Notes: generated by a model from the letters alone, not told the origin. 64,000 nucleotides of DNA from UBA11574 sp963752565 (GCA_963752565.1 CAVVZC010000003.1:248001-312000); one strand, 5' to 3'. Positions 46,538 through 56,960 are shown, counted from the stretch's first letter. Numbers and translations: made by a program.

Positions 46538-47470
46538 CTACTCAACACTTGGCCTGGGATGCAGACCGGTTTTCTCCACAATCCCCGGTACCGTTTCTTC
46601 CCATTCAATGGCCATGACATGAAAGCCGCGAACGCCCTCCACCTCTTTAAGCCGTTCAATGGATTCGATACAGATCTTGATCCCCTCTTCAGGCTGTTTT
46701 TCTTTTGGGGTATCGGCCATCCGTTTAACCATTTCGTCCGGAATTTCGATACCCGGCACGCGGCTTTTCATGTATCGAGCCATTCCGACAGATTTAAAAG
46801 GGGTTACACCTGCCAGGATAGCGACTTTATCTAAAAGACCCCGGTCCCCTGCCATTTTCATCCAGAGTTCGAACTTATCAAGGTCGTATATACACTGGGT
46901 TTGTATGAACTCCACTCCGGCGGCAATTTTTTTGGCCAGCCGAGGGACCCGGATTTCAAATGGATCGGCAAACGGATTGGCTGCAGCACCCACGAACATC
47001 TGGGGAGGCCGCTTAATGTCGTCTCCTCCCAGAAACTTTCCATCGTCCCGCATATGTCTGACGGTTTGAATCAACTGCATGGAGTCAATATCATGAACGT
47101 TTTGACCGGTCGGGCAGTCGCCAAAGCTTTGATGGTCACCGGAAAGGCAAAGAACGTTGTAGATGTCAAACGCTGCCGCTCCAAGGATATCGCTCTGAAG
47201 TGCAATTCGATTCCGATCGCGGGTCACCATTTGCAATACCGGTTCAAGCCCCATCAATTTTAGTTTTATGCAGGCTGCCAGACTGGACATGCGGGTAACG
47301 GATGTCTGGTTGTCGGTAATATTGATGGCATCCACATGATCCTTGATGAGATTGGCCTTTTCGACAATGACTTCCATATCACTCCCTCGGGGAGGCCCGC
47401 ACTCGGAAGTCACGGCCATGTGACCGGCGGCCAGGATCTTTTCCAGTTTACTTGGTGTCTTTGCTTTCAT
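46538..47470 (-). CDS. metF: Methylenetetrahydrofolate reductase MetF
   Basis: A 310-residue TIM-barrel flavoprotein that reduces methylene-H4folate to methyl-H4folate in the methyl branch of the Wood-Ljungdahl pathway. TSECGPPRGSD, the RDRNRIALQSDILGA barrel strand, LCLSGDHQSFGDCP and FIQTQCIYDL match the family. Start at 47470, whose ATGA overlaps the metV stop; a longer in-frame reading is not conserved. It lacks the usual NADH-binding regulatory tail, in agreement with use of MetV and Hdr partners. Confidence 0.92.
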   Translation of the reverse strand: MKAKTPSKLEKILAAGHMAVTSECGPPRGSDMEVIVEKANLIKDHVDAINITDNQTSVTRMSSLAACIKLKLMGLEPVLQMVTRDRNRIALQSDILGAAAFDIYNVLCLSGDHQSFGDCPTGQNVHDIDSMQLIQTVRHMRDDGKFLGGDDIKRPPQMFVGAAANPFADPFEIRVPRLAKKIAAGVEFIQTQCIYDLDKFELWMKMAGDRGLLDKVAILAGVTPFKSVGMARYMKSRVPGIEIPDEMVKRMADTPKEKQPEEGIKICIESIERLKEVEGVRGFHVMAIEWEETVPGIVEKTGLHPRPSVE

Positions 47471-48135
47471 TGCTGTAAATCCTCCCTGACAACTTTTCTG
47501 GGCCCCCCGGCCCTGTCGGTGGACCAATCTTTTAGGGGGCAGAGGGTTTCATAATCATCGAGCCTGTTAAGTGATTTGAGGCGATCGACAATTAATTGCC
47601 ATGCACAGTCAATTTCCTTGTTAATTTCGCAACTGCCCCGGACCGAACCGCCGCAAGGCCCGTTAAGAACCCGCTTTGCGCAACGTGTGATTGGACAAAT
47701 TCCGCCTGTAGTTGCCAAAATACACTCCCCGCAGCCCTGACACCTTTCCGTCCACAAGCCGCGTTTTTCAGTGACTCCCATAAAGCAGGTGTTCACTCCG
47801 GGATAGATGGGTGTGTCATGATATTTTTCGGCCATAAATTGAACCCCGACACCACAGGCAATGGAAACCACAGCATCATACTGATCCATGACATCACGGA
47901 TCTCCTCAAGGTATTCGTGGTCACATTGCCGTTCAAGGGTGATTTCATCGATTTTGACTTCCTTTCCCTCATTAAGAGAATACATCCTAAGGGCTGAAGC
48001 CAAAACACCGACCTCTTTTTTCCCTCCCGCCTCACAGACGGTGACACACTCGTTACAACCGAGGATGAGAATCTTTTTATGATCTTTGATTTCCTCGATA
48101 ATTTCTTCGATGGGTTTTTTGTCTGCGACAATCAT
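47467..48135 (-). CDS. metV: MetV, MetF partner with zinc/Fe-S motifs
   Basis: A 222-residue protein of the methylenetetrahydrofolate reductase C-terminal family, called MetV in acetogens. GCNECVTVCEAGG, CGVGVQF and ERCQGCGECILATTGGICPITRCAKRVLNGPCGG form the Cys-rich core that holds Zn and Fe-S clusters. It is translationally coupled to metF by a 4-base overlap. In the MetFV-HdrABC-MvhD complexes described from acetogens, MetV links MetF to the Hdr module. Confidence 0.88.
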   Translation of the reverse strand: MIVADKKPIEEIIEEIKDHKKILILGCNECVTVCEAGGKKEVGVLASALRMYSLNEGKEVKIDEITLERQCDHEYLEEIRDVMDQYDAVVSIACGVGVQFMAEKYHDTPIYPGVNTCFMGVTEKRGLWTERCQGCGECILATTGGICPITRCAKRVLNGPCGGSVRGSCEINKEIDCAWQLIVDRLKSLNRLDDYETLCPLKDWSTDRAGGPRKVVREDLQQ

Positions 48136-48247
48136 AGTCCCTCTCTTTCATTGAAGCTTAAATTGTAAAGAACGCATAAATATTTTAAAAACGATATTGA
48201 GTCCAAAATCCCGATGATGTGCAAAGCGCATTTTAATCTTAATGGAT

Positions 48248-48679
48248 TTATGCAGCCCTCTTTTTGCCCAGCTTAATGGGATTGGGTCCCAATTTTCTGA
48301 TTTTTTCATCCATTTCAACAGCAATCTGAGCGAAACGCGCTCCCTCACTGGATGAGAGGTTATACATTTGAGCCCGCTCTCCACCGATGCCGATGGTATC
48401 CAGAATTTTTTGTGCCTGTTCTACCCGTTTTCGGGCTCTGAGATTACCGCTGTTATAATGGCAATCACCTTCCATGCATCCCACCGCATATACGCCGTCC
48501 GCTCCCTTTTCAAAGGAATGAAGGATATGAATGAGGTCCACCTTGCCGGTACATGGAACGAGAATGATTTTAATGTCTGATGGATATTGCAATCTCATGG
48601 AACCTGCCAGGTCCGCTGCGGTATATCCTCAGAAACTGCAGCAAAATGCGATAATGATCGGCTCGAAATCTTCCTTCAT
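48248..48679 (-). CDS. mvhD: MvhD-type hydrogenase delta subunit, selenocysteine
   Basis: A 143-residue [2Fe-2S] electron-transfer protein. The start at 48679 (AAAGGAGG upstream) precedes an in-frame UGA at codon 17 (48629-48631): IIAFCCSFUGYTAADLAGS, where most homologues have Cys in CCNWCSYAGAD. Without UGA readthrough only an unconserved internal start remains. VPCTGKVDLIHIL, VGCMEGDCHY and the C-terminal domain are standard. Archaeal VhuD/MvhD homologues also use Sec at this place. It passes electrons to HdrA. Confidence 0.88.
48599..48614 (-). promoter_or_regulatory. Possible bSECIS hairpin in mvhD
   Basis: GGACCT, GGC and AGGTTCC can pair with one bulge, beginning 14 bases after the UGA. 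The loop lacks a clear GU if fully paired; if the inner pairs open, GGU is exposed. Weaker than the other three. Confidence 0.5.
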
Positions 48680-48760
48680 AATACCTCCTTTGAGTCAAAA
48701 GATATTGATTGGCGAACTCAATCTTTCCACCAAAAAACATTGGTGGAACACTCGCCGATT

Positions 48761-51700
48761 TTACAAAACGCCTTCGAGCAACGCGTCCACCTTGCTCAGT
48801 ATTTGATCGTCTTCATACCAATTGAGTTCGATGGCCTTGGCCGGACATTCCGCGGCACAGACACCACACCCATGGCATAAAGCAACATCGATCACACTCA
48901 CGCCGTCTTCATCGATTCTCGGCACCTCGTACGGACAAGACCGGACGCATACGAGGCATGAAGCACAAAGTTCCGACTCGACACGGGCCGTTACGGCCGA
49001 CAATGTCAACTCAGCTTGGGATAGAAACGTTGTGGCCCTGGAAGCTGCAGCATATGCCTGTGAGATCGATTCATGCAGCAATTTGGGACTGTGTGCGGTA
49101 CCGCAGACAAAAACGCCTTCGGTCGCCATGTCCACGGGCCTCAATTTGACATGGGCCTCCATAAAATGACCTTCTGGTGTTCTGGCCAGTTTGACGATGG
49201 AGGCAAGCTCTTCGGTGTCTTCGGCCACCATTCCGGCACTGAGTGCCAAAAGGTCGGCACCGACTTCGAGAGTGCTGCCAAGGATGTGATCTTTAAACGT
49301 GACCACCACCCCGGACTCAGAGGATTCCACAACCGGCGGATCTTCAGGATCAAACCTGGAAAATATAACACCCAGCTTCCTGGCTTCCGTGTAGTAATCT
49401 TCCAGCAATCCGTAAGTCCTAATATCCCGGTAAAGTACGAAGACTTGCGCATCCGGCTGTTGCATTTTGATCTTAATTGCGTTTTTGACAGCGGTCTGGC
49501 AGCAAATATTTGAACAGTTGGGGTTTTCCTCGTTTCTGGATCCAACGCACTGAATCATCACCACCCGGTTCAGATCTTGAGCGCCCTTCTCTTTTAAGCG
49601 TTGGGCCAGCTCCAGCTGAGTCAGTACTCTTTCATCTTGGCCGTATAGGAATTCTTTGGGACGATATTCGGTTGCACCCGTTGCCAGAACAACAACGCCG
49701 TGATCGATCTTTCTTTCATACATACCCGGTCCCACCAGGACCTCAGTGGTAAAATTCCCTTTAAATCCGGAGAAACCTACGATGAGAGATCGCGTCAATA
49801 CCTGGATCTGTGAGTGGGATGTCACTTTTTCAATCAGTTCCGTCAGGTACATTCCGACATCTGCGCCTTCGATGGTGGTTGTCAGACGATTGGCTAATCC
49901 CCCCAGTTTTTCTTCTTTTTCAACCAAAACCACCGGAAAGCCCTGATCCGCAAGGCCCAGTGCAGCATTCATACCGGCAACTCCGCCGCCGATGACCAGC
50001 GCCCTTTGATTCACCGAAATCTTTTTTTCATGCAGCGGCTGGAGTGTCGCAGCTCGGGCCACGGACATCCTCACCAATTCTTTGGCTTTATCAGATGCTT
50101 TTCCCGGCGTATCCGAGTGGACCCAAGAGTCTTGATTCCGAATATTGCCCATTTCAAAAAGGTATTTGTTCAGGCCGCACGCTTCAAGCGTATCCATGAA
50201 TATCGGTTCGTGTGTTTTAGGAGAGCACGCCGCCACCACGATCCGATTGAGCTGTTCCTCCTTAATGATTTCCTTCATCTGTTCTTGGGAATCCTGGGAA
50301 CATGTAAACAGATTCTGGCCGGCGTAGACCACATGAGGCAATGTCTTAGCATATTCTTCTACTTCCTTTACATCTACGACACTGGCAATGTTGACACCAC
50401 AGTTGCATACAAATACACCAATGCGAGGATCCAGCCCTGTCAGATCGATTTCCTCCGGAATTTCGACACTTAATGTGTTGGTATTTCGAGCTTTGTTTAA
50501 AAATCCTCCGGCGAGACAGGCTGCTGCGCTGGCTTGAGTGACAGAGCCCGGAATATCTTTGGGTTCTTGCAGGACGCCGCAGGCATAGACACCTGGCCTG
50601 GAAGTTTCCACCGGTGCAAAGGATTCGGTGACTGCAAAATTATATTTATCCAAATCTACGTTTAATCGATTGGCCAGTTCAGCCGTCGATTCGTGAACCT
50701 GAAGGCCCACCGAGAGGACCACCATGTCGAAGAACTCTTCCTGTAGTTCGCCGTCGGTGTCGACATACTGTAGCCGAAGATCATTGTTTTCTCCAATTTC
50801 ATCGATGGTATGCACCCGGGCATTGATAAATCTGACCCCTGCTTTGTCTTTTGCCCGCAGATAGTATTTTTCATAATCCTTGCCGAATGTACGGATATCC
50901 ATATTGAAAATAGCACAATCAAGATCGCCTCCGGCATGTTCCTTGGCAATCATGGAATCTTTAATGGCATACATGCAGCAAACCGAGGAACAGTAGCCGT
51001 TTCCGCACTTGTTGGTATCCCGAGAGCCGACGCACTGAAGCCATGCGATTTTTTTCGGTTCCTTATGGTCGGAGGGTCTCACCAGATGCCCCATGGTGGG
51101 GCCGGAAGCACTGAGGATACGTTCGAATTCAAGGCTTGTCACCACATTAGGATTACTTTTGTAATGATAGAATTCCTCCAAACCCGAAGGATCGTAGGGC
51201 TCACTTCCGGTGCAAAGAACCACGGAGCCGACGTCAATATTTTTTTCCAATTCAACCTGACCATGATCGACGGCATCCGCCAAACACGCATCTACACATT
51301 GATAACACTCAGAACAGTAACTACAATTCAAACAGCGCGCGGCCTCTTCCTTTCCGGGTACTTCATCAAAACCCAGTTCAACTTCTTCAAAATTGCCCGC
51401 ACGTTTTTTTAATGTCAACTCCGGCATTTTTAATCTGGAAATTTTAAGTTCATCTCCAGTGATCGGGAGGTAACGCGGATCTTTATGGGTTTTGGGTTCT
51501 CGCCCTTTTGTCAGATCCTGACCGTCAAAATACCGCACGATGGATTCGGCGGCTTCACGACCGGCAGCGATGGCAGCAATGGCTATGCCAGGACCGGTCT
51601 GCAAGTCACCGCCGGCAAAAACACCTTCACGGTCCGTTGCATAGCTGATAGAATCCGCCTCAATGGTTCCCCAGCGGGAAAATTCCAACCCGGTCACATT

Positions 51701-53248
51701 TTCGAGAGCGGAAAGATCCGGCTGCTGGCCGATGGCGGGAACCAGCTGATCGATTTCAATGTCATATTCACTACCCGGTACAGGGACAGGACGCCTTCTT
51801 CCGGATGAATCCGGCTCTCCGAGTTCCATTCGGATACACCTGAGGCCAACGACGCTACCATCCCGAACGAGCACTTCCTGAGGTGCCGAAAGGTAAGAAA
51901 TTTTTACGCCTTCTGCTTCTGCTGCCTGGATTTCTTCCTCCCAGGCCGGCATTTCGGCACGCGTTCGTCTGTAAATGATGTTGACCTCTTTTGCTCCCAA
52001 CCGAACCGCGGATCTGGATACATCAATGGCCACATTTCCGCCGCCGATGATGGCGACCTTTTGACCCACATGGGTCTTTCCGGTAAGATTTACTTCCCTT
52101 AGAAAGTCAACACCTTGTCGAACACCTTTGGCTTTCTCACCGGGAATTCCAAGCTCAATTCCTCGATGGGCACCCAATGCAAGATACACCGCTTTAAAGC
52201 CGTCATTTAAAAGATCATCTACCGTCAAATCCGAACCTATAGGGGTGTTTGTCTTAATTTCCACGCCCAGGTTTGTAACGACCTCTATTTCCTGATCCAG
52301 AACTTCTCTTGGAAGCCGATGTGCAGGGATACCGACGCGCAGCATTCCGCCTGTTTGGGGCAGAGCCTCAAAAATGGTGGATAACACGCCTTGTCGGGCC
52401 AGATGGTAGGCAGCAGAGAGGCCTGCCGGACCTGAACCGATGATAGCGACCTTCTCCTTTCTGGGTGGCAGACAATCGATTTCGATGTTGCGCGGATCGA
52501 ATTGATCTGCGGCCAATCGCTTGAGATTACGAATGGCGACGGGTTCGTCGACGTCACATCGACGACACGCATCTTCACACTCGTGAGGACAAACTCGCCC
52601 CAGCGTCCCGGGGAAGGGATGATCTTCCATAATTATTTTTAATGCTTCTTGATATTTGCCTTCCTTGACCATCTGAACATAACCCTGGACATTCTGTCCG
52701 GCAGGGCACGTCAAGCGGCAGGGCGCCAAATCAGTTTTTTCAATTGCAAAAGCCCCTGGAATTGCCTGAGCGTATTTCTTGTATGTTGCTTTCTTCGTGG
52801 AGAGGCCTTCGTCGTAATCATTGGGAAGATCTACAGGACAGACTTTAACGCAATCTCCACAGCTGGTGCACTTAGAAAGGTCTATGAAGCGGGGTGCCTG
52901 TTTAACCCGAGCTGTAAAGCGTCCTTGCTCACCTTTAAGATCCAAGAGTTCAGTGTTTGTCAAAAGCTCTATGTTTAAATGCCGGCCGACCTCGACCAGT
53001 TTGGGCGAGATAATTCACATGGCACAGTCATTGGTGGGAAAGGTCTTGTCGAGTTGGGACATGAGCCCGCCGATGGCCGAAGACCGTTCCACCAGATAAA
53101 CATAATAACCGGAGTTGGCAAGGTCCAGAGCGGACTGCATGCCTGCGATTCCACCACCGAGAACCATGACCGAACCAACGAGATCTTTTCCCTGTGTCTT
53201 GGTGGCATTGTTTCCCTTCTGAATGTTTGTCTGCTCCATTTTTTCCAT
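48761..53248 (-). CDS. hdrA: Large HdrA (HdrL-like) flavoprotein, selenocysteine
   Basis: A 1495-residue protein read through UGA at codon 78 (53015-53017; TNDCAMUIISPKLVE). Domain order: HdrA FAD domain start (VLGGGIAGM, 28-36), ferredoxin CTSCGDC (about 130), a GltD/NfnB-type NAD(P)H-FAD domain (about 175-605; IIGSGPAGLSAAY, IIGGGNVAIDVSR), remaining HdrA parts (CLNCSYC; CVGSRD...CC), then a second complete HdrA module (VFVCNCG; VIGGGVAGMNAAL; CVGSRNEENPNC) and C-terminal 2[4Fe-4S]. It could bifurcate electrons and accept NAD(P)H. Large HdrL proteins are known in sulfate reducers. It starts 2 bases after metF2. Confidence 0.88.
52982..52999 (-). promoter_or_regulatory. bSECIS-like hairpin in hdrA
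   Basis: CTGGTC, loop GAGGTC and GGCCGG: six pairs (two G-U) starting 15 bases after UGA codon 78, with GGU in the loop as in fdhF-type elements. Confidence 0.7.
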
Positions 53249-53250
53249 CC

Positions 53251-54120
53251 TTATAGTCTTTCAAGTATTTCAGGGAGTTTATGTTCCCATCCAAGCGTTG
53301 CGATATGGACACCGCTGAATCCTTCATTCTTTAATAATGAAACCATTTCTGACGCGATTAGGGTACACTCGCGAACTTTGTCCGGAGACTTTTGAATGCG
53401 GTCAACCAGTGAATCAGGAACATAAACATCCTCCACATTCCGCATAATGTAACGGGCCATGCCCAAGGATTTGAGAAGTAATACTGTGGGGATGATTTTT
53501 GCTTTCTTGATGTCCACCCGTTTCGTGAAAGCTTCGATGGCGGAAAGATCAAATAACGGTGGAGAAATGAAAAATTGGACCCCTGCCTCAATTTCCTTAT
53601 TCATTTCTTCAATGACCAGTTCAGGAGATTTTCCTTTGGCGCCGGCATTCACTGTTGATCCAACCAGAAACTCAGGAGCCCCGGAAAGCTCGATGCCGGC
53701 CATGTCTTTTCCCTCCTGGAGCCCCCTGATCGCCCCAAGGAGTTCCAAAAGATCAATGTCATACACCGATCTTGCCTGGAAGTGGTCTCCATAGCTGGGA
53801 TCTTCTCCGGTAACTGCCATGACATTGGTAATTCCGCATCCATTGGCTGAAAGAAGATCCGCTTGGAGAGCAATCCGGTTTCGGTCTCTGCAGTTTAGCT
53901 GAATCACTGTTTCCATCCCCTTACTTTGCAGAATAACTGCCCCTCCAAGGGAGCTCATCCGCATGACGGCATTGCTCATTTCCGGCACCACAAAGGCATC
54001 CACCACTCCCTTGACTCTCATGGCATGGGTCACCATTGTGGAGACATCCACCCCTTTGGGGGGTTCCATTTCCGCAAGGACGGCAAATTCCCCTGCATCG
54101 AATTTGCGCTTTAATTGCAT
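53251..54120 (-). CDS. Second MetF-like methylenetetrahydrofolate reductase
   Basis: A 289-residue MetF-family TIM barrel and the first gene of the operon. LAEMEPPKGVD, NCRDRNRIALQADLL, MAVTGEDPSYGDH and FFISPPLFDL align along the whole length with the downstream MetF. GGAGG lies just upstream of the chosen Met (54120); the longer reading is not supported. The active-site Cys/Glu region differs from the first copy (EMEPPKG for ECGPPRG). Two copies in one operon suggest either a heteromer or a second substrate. Confidence 0.85.
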   Translation of the reverse strand: MQLKRKFDAGEFAVLAEMEPPKGVDVSTMVTHAMRVKGVVDAFVVPEMSNAVMRMSSLGGAVILQSKGMETVIQLNCRDRNRIALQADLLSANGCGITNVMAVTGEDPSYGDHFQARSVYDIDLLELLGAIRGLQEGKDMAGIELSGAPEFLVGSTVNAGAKGKSPELVIEEMNKEIEAGVQFFISPPLFDLSAIEAFTKRVDIKKAKIIPTVLLLKSLGMARYIMRNVEDVYVPDSLVDRIQKSPDKVRECTLIASEMVSLLKNEGFSGVHIATLGWEHKLPEILERL

Positions 54121-54378
54121 ATCATTACCTCCGATCTTTTCAACAAAAGACAGCTCAAATTTATATGAGTTCACTAGGGTCTGGGATTAAATGCCAGCAG
54201 CGATTTATAACTGCTGCCACCATGCGAGAATGTTTGGACAACACCGCTGTTTTTTCCGTAAACGCTTAAAACGGTTGGCCTTTTCCCGAGTCCTGACGAC
54301 TGAAATCTGTGAACCACCAAGACTTTATTATAAAAGAGTAAATCGATAGTTCCCGTAATCTGTTTTTATCTGTTACCA

Positions 54379-54676
54379 CAGAGCCTCAGAGGACGCAGAG
54401 ACAAGTGGATTTTCCTTTGCCGTCCAAGGATGCGGACTAAAGGAAAAGGGTGCAGCAGGCTGACTACAATGTGGGTGTTTTCGTAAGTGGTTAACCTTTG
54501 TTAATATTTTTGGCATCAAATTCAATCTTCCTTAATAGTGAGGTCTTTTTGCTCTCCATTCATACGACCCGTAGCGTTTCCTTTTGCGAAGGCCCTGTCA
54601 GGGCTCCCACAGGATAGGTCTAATTTATGGTAAGCGGGATGTTAAAAACATTTCTCTGCGTCCTCTGAGCCCCTGC
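54379..54676. repeat. Repeat element with terminal inverted repeats
   Basis: CAGAGCCTCAGAGGACGCAG at the left end is almost the exact complement of the right end (54652-54676), with 17 consecutive matches. An inner inverted pair (TTTCCTTT and AAAGGAAA) lies near 54411-54445. The layout resembles 7847-8131; it has no ORF. Confidence 0.6.
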
Positions 54677-54842
54677 GGAGAGATCTTTGAAAAACGCCCC
54701 TTTTTGACTATAACATGAGCAACAATCGTGCCGGAATTTATCAGTCCAATAAAATGATATATAAACGTAATTATATCAAAAGAATAAGTGTTGATTGATT
54801 TGAAGCGGTTACGTTTTTACGAATTTGATTCTACTTGGCTAT

Positions 54843-54859
54843 TGTGCCAATTTGGCACA
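54843..54859. promoter_or_regulatory. 17-bp palindrome upstream of the NtrC-type regulator
   Basis: TGTGCCAA-T-TTGGCACA is a perfect inverted repeat, 241 bases upstream of the regulator start and about 720 bases from the divergent metF2. It is a candidate binding site for a dimeric regulator. The TTGGCAC half resembles a sigma-54 -24 element but no -12 GC follows at the right distance. Confidence 0.5.
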
Positions 54860-55099
54860 TGTGATATATGTAAACGTATTCAGCGCATCATTCGACACAA
54901 AACCATGCCATTTTGGAATGGTTTATTTTGGAATAGAAACCATTGACGTAACAGGCCGAGATAAATGTTGTAGGGTAAAATATGTTATAAATCCTAAAAT
55001 ATTGGGTCTCGCTAATGACATGATTCATGATCGCCTTTGCAAAATTAGTAAAATATACGGTAAGGAGGATCAGTACGGTAGAAAGAGAGAAAGACAAAT

Positions 55100-56464
55100 A
55101 TGGAGAATAAAATCATTGTCATTGATGACGATCTCGACTTTCTTGAAATCTTAAAAGGGCATCTTTTAAATTCGGGTTTTAAAAATATTCGTACGGAAGA
55201 TAATCCGTTAAATGTCGCATCCCTATTTGAAAAAGGTGAAGATTTCGATATTGCCCTGATCGACATGACCATGCCGGGCATAGATGGACTCGATCTTCTC
55301 GAAATCATTAAAAATATAAGCCCAAGAACAGAGTGTATTATGGTCACCGCCGTTAACGAAGCCCGAATTGCCGTGGAGTGTCTGAAAAAAGGGGCATATG
55401 ATTATCTTCTGAAGCCGGTGTCTCAGGAAGATCTTGTGTTTTCAATGAATCGGGTCTTGGAAAAAAAGCGGCTCATCGATATTCTCGACATCGGAAAAAG
55501 CCCAACCCTGCCCCGGCTTAAAAATGCCCAACCTTTTAAACCAATTCTTACACGATCTCCAAAAGTATTAAGAATCTTAAAGGAAGCGGAGCTTCACGCC
55601 GGAAGTGATGTTCCGCTTTTAATTACCGGTGAGAGCGGAACCGGTAAAGAACTCCTTGCATGGGCCATTCATGCAGCCAGCCCCAGATCGCGTTTCCCCT
55701 TTACACCGGTCAACATGGCATCACTCACAGGCAGCCTGTTCGAAGCGGAATTTTTCGGTCACACCAAGGGCGCGTTCACAGGTGCTCAAGACAGCCGTAG
55801 GGGTTATCTGGAATATAGCCATCGCGGGACCCTATTTCTGGATGAAATCGGCAACATGATACCCGAACTTCAGGGTAAACTGTTGCGTGTTTTACAGGAC
55901 GGCCAATACTTTAAATTGGGAACAAGCAACCAGCAAAAAGCGGATGTTCGATTCATCGCAGCCACCAATGAAGACCTGGAAAGGCTCATGGCCAAAAAGG
56001 CTTTCCGTAAAGACCTATACTACCGCATCAGGGGGGGATGGCTTCATCTGCCGCCTTTGAGGGAAAGAAAAGAGGATATTCCACTATTGGCGGATACATT
56101 TCTAAAAGATTACACGAAAAAAGACACCGCCTTTGACGAAGAAGCCAGATGCTTGCTCATGGAATATGACTATCCTGGAAATATTCGGGAGCTCAAGTCG
56201 ATCCTTCAGTCGGCGGTCAACCTGGCACAGGGAAGACCTATTTCATCCGATGTCCTCCCTGCACCTTTAAGACAGCGTAAATCCATATCAAAGTGCCAAA
56301 CCCCCCGGACATCTGAAAAAGTTGCACCCCTTGCTCAAATTGAAAAATCTCACATTATCGATGTCTATCAACGAATAGGTCGAAACAAATCCCAAACAGC
56401 AAGACTTCTTGGCATCGGCTTGAACACCCTTCGAAGAAAATTGAGGTCCTATGGTATAGAATAA
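55100..56464 (+). CDS. NtrC-family sigma-54 response regulator
   Basis: A 454-residue three-domain activator: REC (Asp10, Asp11, phosphoacceptor Asp55, Lys105), sigma-54 AAA+ domain with GESGTGKE (177-184) and the sigma-54 contact loop GAFTGA (224-229), and a Fis-type HTH at the end (NKSQTARLLGIGLNTLRRKL). It would activate a sigma-54 promoter on phosphorylation. No cognate kinase is adjacent. It is transcribed away from the met/hdr operon, which it may control from the shared region. Confidence 0.93.
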   Translation: MENKIIVIDDDLDFLEILKGHLLNSGFKNIRTEDNPLNVASLFEKGEDFDIALIDMTMPGIDGLDLLEIIKNISPRTECIMVTAVNEARIAVECLKKGAYDYLLKPVSQEDLVFSMNRVLEKKRLIDILDIGKSPTLPRLKNAQPFKPILTRSPKVLRILKEAELHAGSDVPLLITGESGTGKELLAWAIHAASPRSRFPFTPVNMASLTGSLFEAEFFGHTKGAFTGAQDSRRGYLEYSHRGTLFLDEIGNMIPELQGKLLRVLQDGQYFKLGTSNQQKADVRFIAATNEDLERLMAKKAFRKDLYYRIRGGWLHLPPLRERKEDIPLLADTFLKDYTKKDTAFDEEARCLLMEYDYPGNIRELKSILQSAVNLAQGRPISSDVLPAPLRQRKSISKCQTPRTSEKVAPLAQIEKSHIIDVYQRIGRNKSQTARLLGIGLNTLRRKLRSYGIE

Positions 56465-56516
56465 ATGTACATGGGTATGATTTACGTGCACTTGTTTTTT
56501 TGGAATACAGAACCCT

Positions 56517-56960
56517 ATGCATGGCGACTATAAAAAAGCATTATTGAATCATCCTGACAAACTGCTTTCAACGGTGTTAGGTTTGGTAGCAATCCATTCC
56601 CTGGTAATGGGTCTGACATTGATTGCTCAACCCGCCGTCCTTATGGAGTTTGCAGGGTTCAGTCCTGATTGTGAACATTTTTTCCCTGCCCAGGGGGGTG
56701 TTTTTCATCTTCTCATGTTCGTTGTCTATTTAATGGGAGCAACCCATATTGAAAAATATCATTATTTCATTGTATTTTCAATTTTCGTAAAAGCAGTCGC
56801 GACGTTCTTTTTGACGATTTTCTGTTTTACAGTTGAGTTTAAATGGATTGTCTTTTCATCCGGAATCGCCGACTGTGTGATGGGGTTGATGATTTTTTGG
56901 GCGTTTCAGTACTATCTTCGTTCAAAAAAAAGTACAACATTGGGTATCAAAAATGAATGA
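56517..56960 (+). CDS. Four-helix membrane protein of unknown function
   Basis: A 147-residue protein with four hydrophobic segments (about 19-40, 56-75, 83-105, 110-132). No motif identifies a family. It overlaps the following epimerase gene by 8 bases, so the two are co-translated. Its ATG at 56517 is near the upstream regulator's stop. Confidence 0.6.
   Translation: MHGDYKKALLNHPDKLLSTVLGLVAIHSLVMGLTLIAQPAVLMEFAGFSPDCEHFFPAQGGVFHLLMFVVYLMGATHIEKYHYFIVFSIFVKAVATFFLTIFCFTVEFKWIVFSSGIADCVMGLMIFWAFQYYLRSKKSTTLGIKNE

Larger units (their letters stand above)
54121..55099. other. Long divergent intergenic region
   Basis: No gene is supported in about 980 bases between the divergent met/hdr operon and the NtrC-type regulator. 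A repeat element fills 54379-54676. A 17-base palindrome lies at 54843-54859, and ATTTTGGAAT occurs twice near 54910-54935. An open frame at 54825-55154 has no recognisable homology. The operon promoter and regulator sites should lie here. Confidence 0.5.

Noticed and set aside
46360..46659. A 99-codon open frame between the receiver and metF
   Set aside because: It overlaps the end of metF out of frame and lacks homology.
54843..54870. Sigma-54 promoter at TTGGCAC
   Set aside because: The expected GC of the -12 element is missing at the required distance.
54825..55154. A 109-codon open frame before the NtrC-type regulator
   Set aside because: No homology, no ribosome site, and it overlaps the regulator start and a palindrome.
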